Below, in pieces: positions 17,450-26,933 of a stretch of DNA of 64,000 nt. Under the pieces are notes generated by a model. The model was not told where the DNA came from, ran no database searches, and saw nothing but the letters and a program-made list of their open reading frames with translations. The position numbers and the translations under genes were made by a program. Source of the stretch: Allobosea sp. (lineage in GTDB: Bacteria; Pseudomonadota; Alphaproteobacteria; Rhizobiales; Beijerinckiaceae); assembly GCF_030695125.1 (NCBI RefSeq), contig NZ_JAUYTP010000078.1, positions 1-64,000 of the forward strand. Direction: 5' to 3'. Numbering within the stretch: position 1 is the stretch's first letter; the number at the start of each line of letters is the position of its first letter.

Positions 17450-17559
17450 GGGGACACTCTCCATCGGCGGGAAGCCGCCCTCATGCGGCGCCGGCTTGCC
17501 CGCCGTCAAGCGCGCCGGTATCGATCGTGCATGGCGAGGCCGATGGAGATGCTGTTCCC

Positions 17560-18888
17560 GTGAGTACCGGTTTCGCCGCTGTGCCGTCCGCGCCGTCCTT
17601 TCGCCTGACGCAGGCCCGCGTGCCGCTCTGTCTCGTCGCGGCGGGCGGGCTCGCCGCCGACCGCGACGGGCTGACGCTGGTCGACCTTGCGGTTGAGGAG
17701 GGGCGGATCGCCTCGATCCTGCCGGCAGGCACGGAGGGGCTGCAGGACGGCCCTGTGCTCGATCTCGACGGCGGCATCGTGCTGCCGCGCCTGGTCGACT
17801 GCCATGTCCATCTCGACAAGGGCCATATCTGGCCGCGCCGGCGCAATCCCGACGGCAGCTTCATGGGCGCGCTCAACAGCGTGATGGCCGATCGCGAGGC
17901 GAACTGGTCGGCCACCGATGTCCGCGCGCGGATGGCGTTCGGCCTGCGCTGCGCCCTGGCGCATGGCACCGCCGCCGTCCGGACGCATATCGATTCGCTG
18001 GGAAAGCAGATCGGCCTTTCCTGGCCGGTGCTGGCGGAGCTGCGGGCGGAATGGGCGGGGCGGATCGCGGTTCAGGGTTCGCCGCTCTTCGGTATCCAGT
18101 TCGCGCTGGATGCGGCCCATGTTCGCGATGTGGTCGCGGCGGTGAAGGCGCATGGCGACCGCCTGTTCGGTTGCGTCAGCTACATGATCCCCGAGCTCGA
18201 CGCGGCGCTGGACGTGATCTTCCGCACCGCGATCGAGAACGGCTTCGACCTCGACTTCCATGTCGACGAGACGAACGACGCGGCCGCGCGCTCGCTGGAG
18301 CACATTGCGGACGCGGCGATCCGGCATCGCTTCACGGGCAAGATCCTGGCCGGGCATTGCTGCTCGCTGGCGCTGCAGGAGCCCGAGGCCGAGGCGCGCA
18401 TCATCGCCAAGGTCAGGGAGGCCGGCATCGCAGTGGTCTCGCTGCCGATGTGCAACATGTATCTGCAGGACAGGACGCCCGGCCGCACCCCACGCTGGCG
18501 CGGCGTCACCGCGCTGCACGAGCTGAAGACGGCGGGCGTGCCGGTGATGATCGCGTCGGACAACACCCGCGACCCGTTCTACGCCTATGGTGACCTCGAC
18601 CTGATCGAGGTGCTGCGCGAGGGCACCCGCATCCTCCAGCTCGACCATGCCGGGACCGACTGGGCCAATGCGGTGGCGCGGACGCCAGCATCCCTCATGG
18701 GGCTGGACGGGAAGGGCGTGCTGTCGCCCGGCAGCCCGGCCGACCTGATCCTGACCCGGGCGCGGGACTGGACCGAGTTCTTCGCCCGTCCGCAGTCGGA
18801 CCGCACGGTGCTGGTCGCCGGCCGCGCGATCGACACGACCCTGCCGGACCATCGCGAGCTGGATCATCTGATGGGCGGGCGGTCGTGA
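17560..18888 (+). CDS. Cytosine-deaminase-like amidohydrolase
   Basis: About 442 residues from GTG 17560, which has GGAGA ten bases upstream; a GTG at 17527 is possible. Metal-binding motifs of the cytosine deaminase branch are complete: VDCHVHLDKGHIW (HxH), DFHVDETNDA, LAGHCCSL and IASDNTRDPFYAYGDLD with the catalytic Asp. It should hydrolyse a ring C-N bond of a pyrimidine or related N-heterocycle. The true substrate is open, because the next genes (FAD-linked oxidase, flavodoxin-fold reductase) are not a standard cytosine pathway. Confidence 0.85.
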   Translation: MSTGFAAVPSAPSFRLTQARVPLCLVAAGGLAADRDGLTLVDLAVEEGRIASILPAGTEGLQDGPVLDLDGGIVLPRLVDCHVHLDKGHIWPRRRNPDGSFMGALNSVMADREANWSATDVRARMAFGLRCALAHGTAAVRTHIDSLGKQIGLSWPVLAELRAEWAGRIAVQGSPLFGIQFALDAAHVRDVVAAVKAHGDRLFGCVSYMIPELDAALDVIFRTAIENGFDLDFHVDETNDAAARSLEHIADAAIRHRFTGKILAGHCCSLALQEPEAEARIIAKVREAGIAVVSLPMCNMYLQDRTPGRTPRWRGVTALHELKTAGVPVMIASDNTRDPFYAYGDLDLIEVLREGTRILQLDHAGTDWANAVARTPASLMGLDGKGVLSPGSPADLILTRARDWTEFFARPQSDRTVLVAGRAIDTTLPDHRELDHLMGGRS

Positions 18889-18914
18889 GGTTCGCCCCGT
18901 CGGCCCACCCTCGA

Positions 18915-19014
18915 CGTCATCCTGGGCGGCCGAAGGCCGGCCCGGGATCCATCGTCGAGCGCATCGCCCTTCGATGGATCCCGGCGCTTCGCTTCGCTCG
19001 CGCCAGGATGACGG
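18915..19014. repeat. Family A palindromic element (A3)
   Basis: CGTCATCCTGGGCGGCCGAAGG at the left and CGCGCCAGGATGACGG at the right, with inner arms CGGGATCCATCG and CGATGGATCCCG. It fills the gap between the amidohydrolase and the FAD-linked oxidase. Confidence 0.85.
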
Positions 19015-19060
19015 TGGAGGGTATCGAAGGGATCGAGCCAGCTTGGGGAACCCGGCAGCC

Positions 19061-20485
19061 ATGACCACCCGCTACGACATCGCCGCGCTCAAGGCTCGCC
19101 TCGGCTCCATCCGCAGCGAGGATAATCCCGCGCTGGTGAAGCAGAAGAGCCGCGACTTCTTCTGGTACTCGCCGGTGCTGAAGCGGCAGCTCGACCATGT
19201 CACGGCCGATCTCGTGGTCTCGCCCACCAGCGAGGCGCAGGTGCTGGAGGTGCTGGCCGCCTGCCACGAACTCGGCATCCCCGTGACGCCGCGCGGCACG
19301 GGGACCGGCAATTACGGCCAGGCCATGCCGCTCTCGGGCGGGGTGCTGCTCGATCTCTCGGGCTTCGACAAGGTGCTCGACATCGCGCCCGGCCGCTATG
19401 TCGCGGAGCCCGGGGCGATCATGGCCCGGATCGACGAGCAGACGCGGGCGCATTCGCGGCAGGAATTGCGGCTCCACCCCTCGACCTACCAGACGGCCTC
19501 GATCGGCGGCTTCATCGCCGGCGGCTCGGGCGGCGTCGGCTCGATCAAATGGGGCGGCCTGCGCGACTGGGGCAACATCATTCGTCTCAGGGTCGCGACG
19601 ATGGAAGCGCAGCCGCGTATCCTCGAACTCCAGGGCGAGGACCTGCACAAGGTCGCCCATGCCTATGGCACCAACGGCATCATCACCCAGGTCGAAATGC
19701 CGTTGGCGCCGGCCTATGCCTGGGTTGATGCGATCCTGGGCTTCGACACCCTGCGCGGGGCGACGGAGTTCGCCAACAGCCTCGGCGAGCAGGACGGTCT
19801 GGCGCTGAAGAACCTCTGTGTCGTCGCTGCGCCAGCGCCGCACGACTATTTCCTGCGCCACCGCAAGTTCCTGCCGCGCGACAGCCATCTCGTCATCGTC
19901 ATGGTCGCCGATTTCGCGGTCGAGTCGCTGCTGGCCTATGCGCGGCGCTTCAGGGGCGCGGAGCTGCTGATGCGCTCCGACCGGCTGTCGCCGGAGGAGG
20001 CGAAAGGCCTGCCGCCGGCTTACGAGCTGGGCTGGAACCACACCACGCTGCGGGCGCTGCGGGTTGATCCGGCGATCACCTATCTGCAGGTGCTCTATCC
20101 CTTCCCGAACCAGGTCGATCTGGTCGAGGCCATCCATGCCCGCTTCGGCGAGGAGGTGATCTGCCATCTCGAATTCGTCCGCTTCGACGGCAAGGTCACC
20201 TGCTTCGGCCTGCCCCTGGTGCGCTTCACCACGGAGGAGCGGCTGGAGGAGATCATGGCCATCCATGAGGAGATGGGCGCGCCGATCTTCAATCCGCACC
20301 GCTACACGCTGGAGGAGGGCGGCATGAAGCAGACCGACGAGGCGCAGCTGTCCTTCAAGCGCGAGGCGGACCCGCAGGGGCTGCTCAACCCGGGCAAGAT
20401 GATCGCCTGGGAGGACCCCTCCTACGACTACAAGGCGGGCGGCACCTTTCTGTTCCGCAGCCTGTCCGAAGCCGGGGTCGGCTAA
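19061..20485 (+). CDS. FAD-binding oxidoreductase (GlcD/FAD-linked oxidase type)
   Basis: 474 residues from ATG 19061. The N-terminal FAD_binding_4 domain has LVVSPTSEAQVLEVLAAC, the pyrophosphate loop VTPRGTGTGNYGQAMPLSGG, then YVAEPGAIMARIDE and STYQTASIGGFIAGGSGG. The C-terminal oxidase domain ends with the substrate end LNPGKMIAWEDPSYDYKAGG. Such enzymes oxidise 2-hydroxyacids, aldoses or similar alcohols. It follows the amidohydrolase after repeat A3, and the flavodoxin-fold gene starts two bases after its stop, so the three may work together. Confidence 0.85.
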   Translation: MTTRYDIAALKARLGSIRSEDNPALVKQKSRDFFWYSPVLKRQLDHVTADLVVSPTSEAQVLEVLAACHELGIPVTPRGTGTGNYGQAMPLSGGVLLDLSGFDKVLDIAPGRYVAEPGAIMARIDEQTRAHSRQELRLHPSTYQTASIGGFIAGGSGGVGSIKWGGLRDWGNIIRLRVATMEAQPRILELQGEDLHKVAHAYGTNGIITQVEMPLAPAYAWVDAILGFDTLRGATEFANSLGEQDGLALKNLCVVAAPAPHDYFLRHRKFLPRDSHLVIVMVADFAVESLLAYARRFRGAELLMRSDRLSPEEAKGLPPAYELGWNHTTLRALRVDPAITYLQVLYPFPNQVDLVEAIHARFGEEVICHLEFVRFDGKVTCFGLPLVRFTTEERLEEIMAIHEEMGAPIFNPHRYTLEEGGMKQTDEAQLSFKREADPQGLLNPGKMIAWEDPSYDYKAGGTFLFRSLSEAGVG

Positions 20486-20487
20486 GC

Positions 20488-21069
20488 ATGCGCGTGCTGG
20501 TCCTCTATGCCCACCCCAATCCGGAGAGCTACGGCGCGGCGCTGCATGCCGCGGTGGTCGCGGGGCTGACGGCGGCCGGGCACGAGGTCGACGACTGCGA
20601 CCTCTATGCCGAGGACTTCGAGCCGGTTCTCAGCCGGGCCGAGCGCGTCGGCTATCACGACCTGGCGACGAACACCGACCCCGTTGCCGGCTATGTCGCG
20701 CGGGTGCAGGCGGCGGAGGCGCTGGTGCTGTGCTTCCCGGTCTGGAACTTCGGCTATCCGGCGATCCTGAAGGGGTTCTTCGACCGCGTTTTCCTGCCCG
20801 GCATTTCGTTCAAGCTGGTCGACGGCAAGGTCCGGCCCAATCTCTGGAACATCCGCAGGCTCGTGGCGGTAACGACCTATGGCGGCACGCGCTGGCGCGC
20901 GCTTTTGATGGGCGACCCGCCGCGCAAGGCGGTCTGCCGGGTGCTGCGGGCGGTCTGCCACCCGACGGCGCGGCCGCGCTACCATGCGCATTACGACATG
21001 AACCGGGCGACACCGGAAAGCCGGGCGGCCTTCCTGGCGTCGGTCGCGGAGCGCATGCGGGCTCTGTGA
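20488..21069 (+). CDS. NAD(P)H dehydrogenase (quinone), flavodoxin fold
   Basis: 193 residues. VLVLYAHPNPESYGAALH is the FMN-binding start of the NQO/MdaB/KefF family; LVLCFPVWNFGYPAILKGFFDRVF contains the P-x-W-x3-P-x2-LK family signature. The first helix and the RLVAVTTYGGTRW region fit a dimeric flavoprotein reductase. It starts two bases after the FAD-linked oxidase stop, so it is in the same operon and may accept electrons from it or reduce a quinone. Confidence 0.85.
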   Translation: MRVLVLYAHPNPESYGAALHAAVVAGLTAAGHEVDDCDLYAEDFEPVLSRAERVGYHDLATNTDPVAGYVARVQAAEALVLCFPVWNFGYPAILKGFFDRVFLPGISFKLVDGKVRPNLWNIRRLVAVTTYGGTRWRALLMGDPPRKAVCRVLRAVCHPTARPRYHAHYDMNRATPESRAAFLASVAERMRAL

Positions 21070-21186
21070 CAGCGCGCGGAGCGGCTGTCATCACACCGTC
21101 ATCTTGGCAGGCGAACAGGCAGCCGGCGAAGCGACTTGCTGATCCGCATAAGGATCGAGCCCGAGGTTGAGCTGGGAGCGAGCGAG

Positions 21187-21669
21187 ATGACCAAGGCACT
21201 CGAAAAGAGCGTCGGCCGGGCCTTGCTCGTCACCGCCCGCCTGCATCGCGCGCGCATGGGCGAGCGGCTGAACGCGCTAGGGCTGTTTCCCGGCCAGGAA
21301 CAGGCGCTGAAGGCGCTGCAGCCCGCCCCGATGACGATGGGCGAACTCGCCGGGCTGCTCAGGGTCAAGCCGCCGACCGTGTCCAAGACCATCGGGCGGC
21401 TGTCGCTGCAGGGGCTGGTGACGCGCGAGGGCGGCGGCCGCGATGGGCGGCTGGTGCAGGTCGCGCTGACGGATTCCGGCCAGAAGACCGCACTCGCGCT
21501 CGATGCGGTCTGGACGCAGGTCGAGGAAGAGCTGCTCGACAAGCTCGACGGCAAGGAACGTAAGCAGCTGCGCCGGCTGCTGCGCAAGGCCGCCAAGGGT
21601 CTGTCCAAGGCCGGCGTCGAGGTCGATGATCCCGACGCGGATGGCGACGAGGCCGACAGCGACGCCTGA
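21187..21669 (+). CDS. MarR-family transcriptional regulator
   Basis: 160 residues from ATG 21187, preceded by GGGAG at a good distance; a TTG at 21136 would add 17 residues. The winged-helix domain is visible: QEQALKALQPAPMTMGELAGLLRVKPPTVSKTIGRLSLQGLVTREGGGRDGRLVQVALTDSG contains the recognition helix and wing. The C-terminus is Asp/Glu-rich (DPDADGDEADSDA). It sits between the flavodoxin-fold reductase and the EamA transporter, so either could be its target. Confidence 0.87.
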   Translation: MTKALEKSVGRALLVTARLHRARMGERLNALGLFPGQEQALKALQPAPMTMGELAGLLRVKPPTVSKTIGRLSLQGLVTREGGGRDGRLVQVALTDSGQKTALALDAVWTQVEEELLDKLDGKERKQLRRLLRKAAKGLSKAGVEVDDPDADGDEADSDA

Positions 21670-21798
21670 GCCGGCGCGCGCGGCCGGGGCGCCTCGACCC
21701 GGGCGGCGCATGGAGCGCATGCGCGGGGCCGCTGGCCCACCGGCGCAAATCGGTCCACTCTGGCGCAGCCATTCTCGCCGCCCCTTGACGGACACGAA

Positions 21799-22716
21799 TT
21801 GCCCGCCGCCTCCAGCCATCTTCCGGAAACGCGCCGCTCGCGGCTGATCGCCATCGCGCTGATCTGCGGCGCGGTGCTGTTCTTCGCCCTGCTCGACGCC
21901 AGCGCCAAATGGCTCTCGGCGCATATGGACCCGCTGCAGGTGGTGTTCGCGCGCTATGCCGGCAGCATGGTCCTGGTGCTGATGCTGCTGAACCCGTGGA
22001 GCCGGCCGGGCGTGCTGCGCACGAAGCGGCCGGTTCTGCAGGGCGTGCGGTCGCTGCTGCTGCTGGGCTCGACGGTCCTGAACTTCATCGCGATCAAGTA
22101 TCTCCAGCTCGCGGAGGCCGTCTCGATCATGTTCGCGGGGCCACTGCTGGTGGCGCTGGTGGCGGGGCCCCTGCTGGGCGAATGGCCAGGGCCGCGCCGG
22201 ATGGCGGCGATCGCGGTCGGCTTCCTCGGCGTGCTGGTGATCACGCGGCCGGGCTTCGGCGGCATGCATCCGGCCGCGATCCTCAGCGTCTTCGGCTGCA
22301 TCTGCTACAGCTTCTATGCGCTCGCGACGCGCCAGCTCGCGGCCTATGATCCGCCCGAGACGACGATGGTCTATTCCGGCGTCGCCGGGACGCTCGTCAT
22401 GCTGCCGGTGATTCCCTTCGTCTGGACGATGCCGCAGACGCCGCTCGCCTGGGCGATCCTGCTGGGGACCGGGCTGCTGGGTGGCTTCGGTCACTGGCTG
22501 CTGATCCTGGCGCACCGGCTGGCGCCTGCGACCGTGCTCGCGCCCTTCATCTATTCGCAGATCGTCTGGATGGTGCTGCTGGGCTGGGTCGTCTTCGGGC
22601 AGTTCCCGGATGGCTGGACCTTCGCCGGCGCGACCATCGTGATCGCGTCGGGCCTCTACCTGCTCTATCGCGAGCGGGTGCGGAAGGTGCCTGGGCCGGC
22701 GGCGCGGATCGATTGA
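21799..22716 (+). CDS. DMT-superfamily (EamA) transporter
   Basis: About 305 residues from TTG 21799. No strong ribosome-binding site is visible, so the start is uncertain. Ten hydrophobic segments in two EamA repeats: the first begins LIAIALICGAVLFFALLDASAKWL, the second begins AAILSVFGCICYSFYALATRQLA and ends ATIVIASGLYLLYRERVRK. This is a drug/metabolite exporter type of the inner membrane; substrate unknown. Confidence 0.88.
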   Translation: MPAASSHLPETRRSRLIAIALICGAVLFFALLDASAKWLSAHMDPLQVVFARYAGSMVLVLMLLNPWSRPGVLRTKRPVLQGVRSLLLLGSTVLNFIAIKYLQLAEAVSIMFAGPLLVALVAGPLLGEWPGPRRMAAIAVGFLGVLVITRPGFGGMHPAAILSVFGCICYSFYALATRQLAAYDPPETTMVYSGVAGTLVMLPVIPFVWTMPQTPLAWAILLGTGLLGGFGHWLLILAHRLAPATVLAPFIYSQIVWMVLLGWVVFGQFPDGWTFAGATIVIASGLYLLYRERVRKVPGPAARID

Positions 22717-22776
22717 CCGAGAGCGTCATTCCCGGGCGGAGTGGAGCCGTCCGTGTCCGATCGCTCAGAAACACGA

Positions 22777-22883
22777 CGTCATCCTGGACCAGCCGCGCAG
22801 CGGCGCAGGCCGGGATCCATCATCGGGCTCTGAGCCGCCCTATGGTGGATCCCGGGACGACCTTCGGTCGCCCAGGATGACGG
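22777..22883. repeat. Family A palindromic element (A4)
   Basis: CGTCATCCTGGACCAGCCGC at the left, GGTCGCCCAGGATGACGG at the right, inner arms CCGGGATCCATCAT and ATGGTGGATCCCGGG. It lies between the convergent EamA and kup genes. Confidence 0.85.
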
Positions 22884-22914
22884 CGGTGGTTCAGTCCGAA
22901 ACCATGAAGGCGGG

Positions 22915-24906
22915 TCAGACCGTCACCTGCGTGCCGACCTCGACGACGCGGCCGGTCGGGATCTGGAAGAAGCTCGTGGCGTCCGTCGCGCTCTTGGTCA
23001 GCGAGATGTAGAAGCTGTCCTGCCAGGGCGGCATGCCCGATTGCGGCGAGGCCTTGATCGAGCGGCGCGACAGGAAGAACGAGGTCGACATGATGTCGAA
23101 CTTGAAGCCCTGCTTGCGCAGCACCGCGAGCCCCTTGGGGACGTTGGGGCTTTCCATATAGCCATAGACCAGATCGACCCGCCAGAAATCGTCGGTGATG
23201 CGGGAGAGGCGCACGCGCTCCTCCTCGGCGATGCGCGGCGTATCGGCGGAGCGCACGGTCAGGATGACGTTGCGCTCGTGCAGGACCTTATTGTGCTTGA
23301 GGTTGTGCAGCAGCGAGGCGGGCGCCGTCTCGGGGTCGCTGGTCAGGAACACCGCCATGCCCTTGACCCGGTAGGGCGGGCTCTTGGAGAGCATGCCGAC
23401 CAGCTCCAGCAACGGCACGTCGGTCTTGCGGGTCTTGTCGAACAGGATCTTGGTGCCGCGCACCCAGGTCCACATCATCACGACCAGCAGGATGGCGAGC
23501 AGAACGGGCACGTAACCGCCGCTGAACAGCTTCAGCATGTTCGCCGAGAAGAAGGCAATGTCGATGACGAGGAAGGGCGTCACCACCGCGATCGTCGCCG
23601 CCAGCGACCAGCGCCAGCCCTTCCAGATCACGATGAAGGCGAGCAGCGAGTCGACCATCATCGCGCCGAAGACCGAGATGCCATAGGCATGCGACAGGTT
23701 CGACGAGGTGCGGAAGGTCCACACCAGCAGCAGCACCACGACCAGCAGCATGATGTTGATGCGCGGGATGTAGATCTGCCCCGAGGTGGTCTCCGAGGTG
23801 TGGCGGATCTCGAGGCGCGGCAGCAGGCCGAGCTGGATCGCCTGGCGGGTCAGCGAGAAGGCGCCGGTGATCACCGCCTGGCTGGCGATGATCGTGGCGA
23901 TCGTCGCCATCACCACCAGCGGCAGGATGAAGCCTTCCGGGGCGAGCTTGTAGAACGGGTTGTCGATCGCCGTCGGGTCGGAGAGGATCAGCGCGCCCTG
24001 GCCGAGATAGTTCAGCCAGAGGGCGGGAAACACCATCCAGATCCAGGCGCTGCGGATCGGCCCGCGCCCGAAATGGCCCATATCGGCATAGAGCGCCTCG
24101 GCGCCGGTGACCGCGAGGCAGACCGAGCCGAGCACGGCCAGCGAGACGCCGGGGTTGTTGATGAAGAAATGCAGGCCCCAATAGGGATTGATCGAGGCGA
24201 AGACGCCGAGATCGTCGGCGATGTGGTAGATTCCCAGCCCTGCAAGCGTCAGGAACCAGACCATCATGATGGGTCCGAAGAAATTCGCGACCTTGGCCGT
24301 GCCGCGGCTCTGGACCATGAACAGCCCGATCAGGATGCCCGAGGCGATCATCACGACATAGTCGTTGAGCGCCGGCGTCACCAGCTTGATGCCCTCGACG
24401 GCCGACAGAACCGAGATCGCCGGCGTGATCACGGCGTCGCCATAGAACAGCGCCGCGCCGGCCATGCCGAGGAAGAGCACGACGCCGCCGCGTGCGCGAC
24501 CGAGCGCCCGCTGGGCCAGGGCGACCAGCGTCAGCGTACCGCCTTCGCCGTTGTTGTCGGCCGCCAGCAGCAGGACGACATATTTCAGGGTCACGACGAT
24601 GACGAGCGACCACAGGATCAGCGACAGCACACCGATGATGACTTCGCGCGGCACGGGAGCCGCCAGCACGATGCCGGCCGCGCCGCCATGGCCGCCCGAG
24701 GCGGCGCCGGTCGCCGCCAGCACGGTTTCGCGCAGCGCGTAGAGCGGGCTGGTGCCGATGTCGCCATAGACGACGCCGAGCGCGCCCAGCGCCAGCGCGG
24801 CGTAGCCGCCATGGCTGTGCTTGGTCGCGCCGTGATGTCCGTCGTGCTGGCCGTTACGAGAATCCTCCGCGCACGGGGCCGGTGGATTCGTCTGGTCATG
24901 CCCCAT
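22915..24906 (-). CDS. kup: KUP-family potassium uptake protein
   Basis: 663 residues. After a 35-residue His-rich cytoplasmic leader (DGHHGATKHSHGGYAA) comes the family signature ALGVVYGDIGTSPLYALRE. About twelve membrane segments run to residue ~480, with the conserved DSLLAFIVIWKGWRWS stretch, followed by a ~160-residue cytoplasmic domain. Kup is a proton-coupled K+ importer of the inner membrane. The gene is convergent with the EamA gene and upstream of nothing obvious. Confidence 0.95.
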   Translation of the reverse strand: MGHDQTNPPAPCAEDSRNGQHDGHHGATKHSHGGYAALALGALGVVYGDIGTSPLYALRETVLAATGAASGGHGGAAGIVLAAPVPREVIIGVLSLILWSLVIVVTLKYVVLLLAADNNGEGGTLTLVALAQRALGRARGGVVLFLGMAGAALFYGDAVITPAISVLSAVEGIKLVTPALNDYVVMIASGILIGLFMVQSRGTAKVANFFGPIMMVWFLTLAGLGIYHIADDLGVFASINPYWGLHFFINNPGVSLAVLGSVCLAVTGAEALYADMGHFGRGPIRSAWIWMVFPALWLNYLGQGALILSDPTAIDNPFYKLAPEGFILPLVVMATIATIIASQAVITGAFSLTRQAIQLGLLPRLEIRHTSETTSGQIYIPRINIMLLVVVLLLVWTFRTSSNLSHAYGISVFGAMMVDSLLAFIVIWKGWRWSLAATIAVVTPFLVIDIAFFSANMLKLFSGGYVPVLLAILLVVMMWTWVRGTKILFDKTRKTDVPLLELVGMLSKSPPYRVKGMAVFLTSDPETAPASLLHNLKHNKVLHERNVILTVRSADTPRIAEEERVRLSRITDDFWRVDLVYGYMESPNVPKGLAVLRKQGFKFDIMSTSFFLSRRSIKASPQSGMPPWQDSFYISLTKSATDATSFFQIPTGRVVEVGTQVTV

Positions 24907-25026
24907 AGGGGTTCTCCGCGCGCGCTGCAGAGCAGCGGAAGGCCGGGGCCTCTAGCACAATGCCGGAAGCACGCAAAGGCACTGTCATGCTTTCAGGACA
25001 AGGTCTCGTCGCGCAGTTGGACAGCT

Positions 25027-26301
25027 TCACTCGGCCGCATCGGCGCGTCCGCCGTAGCGTCGTGCCACATAATCGTCGACCATCGTCTTGAATTCGGCGG
25101 CGATGCCGGGCCCGCGCAGGGTCTTGACCTTCTTGCCGTCGACAAAGACCGGCGCGGTCGGTTCCTCGCCGGTGCCGGGCAGGGAGATGCCGATATCGGC
25201 ATGCTTGGATTCGCCGGGGCCGTTGACGATGCAGCCCATCACGGCGACGTTCAACTCCTCGACGCCGGGATAGCGCGTCTTCCAGTCCGGCATCGAGTCG
25301 GCGATCCAGTCCTGGATGTCGCGTGCGAGTTCCTGGAACACCGTCGAGGTGGTGCGGCCGCAGCCGGGGCAGGCGGCGACCTGCGGGACGAAGGCCCGGA
25401 AGCCCATGGTCTGGAGCAACTCCTGCGCCGCCTTGACCTCGAGCGTGCGGTCGCCGCCGGGCTCCGGCGTCAGCGAGAAGCGGATCGTGTCGCCGATCCC
25501 CTCCTGCAGCAGCACGCCCAGCGCCGCCGAGGAGGCGACGATGCCCTTCGAGCCCATGCCGGCTTCCGTCAGCCCGAGATGGATGGCGTAGTCGGAGCGC
25601 TGCGCCAGCATGCGGTAGACGGTGATCAGATCCTGCACGCCCGAGACCTTGGCGGAGAGGATGATCTTGTCGCGGCCGAGCCCGATCTCCTCGGCGCGCA
25701 CCGCCGACAGCAGGGCCGACTGCACCATCGCCTCGCGCATGATCGCACGCGCGTCGAGCGGGCGCGGCTGGAGCGCGTTCTCGTCCATCAGCGCGGTCAG
25801 CAATTCCTGGTCGAGCGAGCCCCAGTTGGCGCCGATGCGGACCGCCTTGCCGTGCTTGATCGCGAGTTCGACGATCTGGCCGAACTGGCGGTCCTTCTTG
25901 TCCTTGAAGCCGACATTGCCGGGGTTGATGCGGTATTTCGCCAGCGCCTGCGCGCAGGCCGGGTGATCGGCCAGCAGCTTGTGGCCGATATAGTGGAAGT
26001 CGCCGATCAGCGGCACGTCGATGCCGACACGGTCGAGCCGCTCGCGGATCTTCGGCACGGCGGCCGCCGCCTCGTCGCGATCAACCGTGATGCGCACCAG
26101 TTCCGAGCCCTGCCGGGCGAGCGCCGCGACCTGCGCGACCGTCCCGTCGATGTCGGCGGTGTCGGTGTTGGTCATCGACTGGACGACGATCGGCGCGCCG
26201 CCGCCGACGACGACGTTGCCGACCCTGACGGGCACGGTGAGGTGGCGCGGCTGCGGCCCGGAATGCTCCGCTGCCAGACCCGGAAAGGCCCGCTCGTTCA
26301 T
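25027..26301 (-). CDS. ispG: 4-hydroxy-3-methylbut-2-enyl-diphosphate synthase
   Basis: 424 residues. Penultimate step of the MEP isoprenoid pathway: it converts the cyclic diphosphate MEcPP to HMBPP using a 4Fe-4S cluster. N-terminal TIM-barrel with VVQSMTNTDTADIDGTVAQV; the cluster ligands are in ACPGCGRTTS and MGCIVNGPGESKHADIGIS. Length is normal for the alphaproteobacterial form. It starts 28 bases after the stop of the Fur/Zur-type gene on the same strand, so the two may share a message. Confidence 0.96.
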   Translation of the reverse strand: MNERAFPGLAAEHSGPQPRHLTVPVRVGNVVVGGGAPIVVQSMTNTDTADIDGTVAQVAALARQGSELVRITVDRDEAAAAVPKIRERLDRVGIDVPLIGDFHYIGHKLLADHPACAQALAKYRINPGNVGFKDKKDRQFGQIVELAIKHGKAVRIGANWGSLDQELLTALMDENALQPRPLDARAIMREAMVQSALLSAVRAEEIGLGRDKIILSAKVSGVQDLITVYRMLAQRSDYAIHLGLTEAGMGSKGIVASSAALGVLLQEGIGDTIRFSLTPEPGGDRTLEVKAAQELLQTMGFRAFVPQVAACPGCGRTTSTVFQELARDIQDWIADSMPDWKTRYPGVEELNVAVMGCIVNGPGESKHADIGISLPGTGEEPTAPVFVDGKKVKTLRGPGIAAEFKTMVDDYVARRYGGRADAAE

Positions 26302-26329
26302 CGGCTGTGCCCCCTGGCTCTCAAGCCCG

Positions 26330-26899
26330 TCATGGCTGTGCGGTCCGGCAATGCTCGCAGCGGCCGACGATCTCGACGACCTGGTGCGAGGGCGCGAAAT
26401 GCCGCGACTGGGTCATGGCGGTGACCGCCAGTTTCATCGCGGGCGAGGAATCCTCGTCGACGCCGCCGCAGGCCTCGCAGATCAGGAAGGCCACGACCTC
26501 GCCGGCGCCATGGCCGTGCAGGCAGGCGACATAGGCGTTGCGCGAGGACAGGCGATGGACGAAGCCCTGCTCGACCAGAAAATCCAGCGCGCGATAGATC
26601 GAGATCGGCGCCAGCCTGCGCCCGCCGGCCGGCGAAATCCGGTCCGCCAGATCATAGGCGCCGACAGGGCGGTGGTCGGCGTGCAGCGCCTCCAGCGCCT
26701 TGGCGCGGATCGGCGTCAGCCGCAGCCCGCGCTCGCGGCAGACCCGCTCGGCACGCGCCAGCGCTTCGGCTGCATGCGCGCGATGGTCATGCGCATGCCG
26801 GCAGCCGGCCTCGTCATGGGCGGCGTGGTCGTGGTCGGCATGGCTGTGGGCGTGCGGCTGCATTTCGGTCATGTTGCGTTGCGAAGGGTCATCGGGCAA
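26330..26899 (-). CDS. Fur-family regulator, Zur-like, with His-rich N-terminus
   Basis: 189 residues, or 176-180 if ATG 26872 or 26863 is used. Fur core: GLRLTPIRAKALEALHADHRPVGAYDLADRIS (winged helix), SIYRALDFLVEQGFVHRL, then ICEACGGVDED and GRCEHC, the paired CxxC zinc site found in Zur. A His/Asp-rich leader (HAHSHADHDHAAHDEAGCRH) precedes the DNA-binding domain and could bind zinc. It is divergent from the 3-hydroxybutyrate dehydrogenase gene and upstream of ispG. The Zur assignment is an inference; no classical AT-rich Zur box was seen nearby. Confidence 0.82.
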   Translation of the reverse strand: MPDDPSQRNMTEMQPHAHSHADHDHAAHDEAGCRHAHDHRAHAAEALARAERVCRERGLRLTPIRAKALEALHADHRPVGAYDLADRISPAGGRRLAPISIYRALDFLVEQGFVHRLSSRNAYVACLHGHGAGEVVAFLICEACGGVDEDSSPAMKLAVTAMTQSRHFAPSHQVVEIVGRCEHCRTAQP

Positions 26900-26933
26900 C
26901 GTGCGGGCTGTCCTGTCCAGGCTGTCTCGTCAT

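Noticed and set aside
23041..26424. Open frame of 1127 codons on the plus strand across kup, ispG and the Fur-type gene
   Set aside because: It is the antisense of three well-recognised genes; GC-rich codon use keeps that frame open. The translation is rich in Arg, His, Asp and Gln with no domain.
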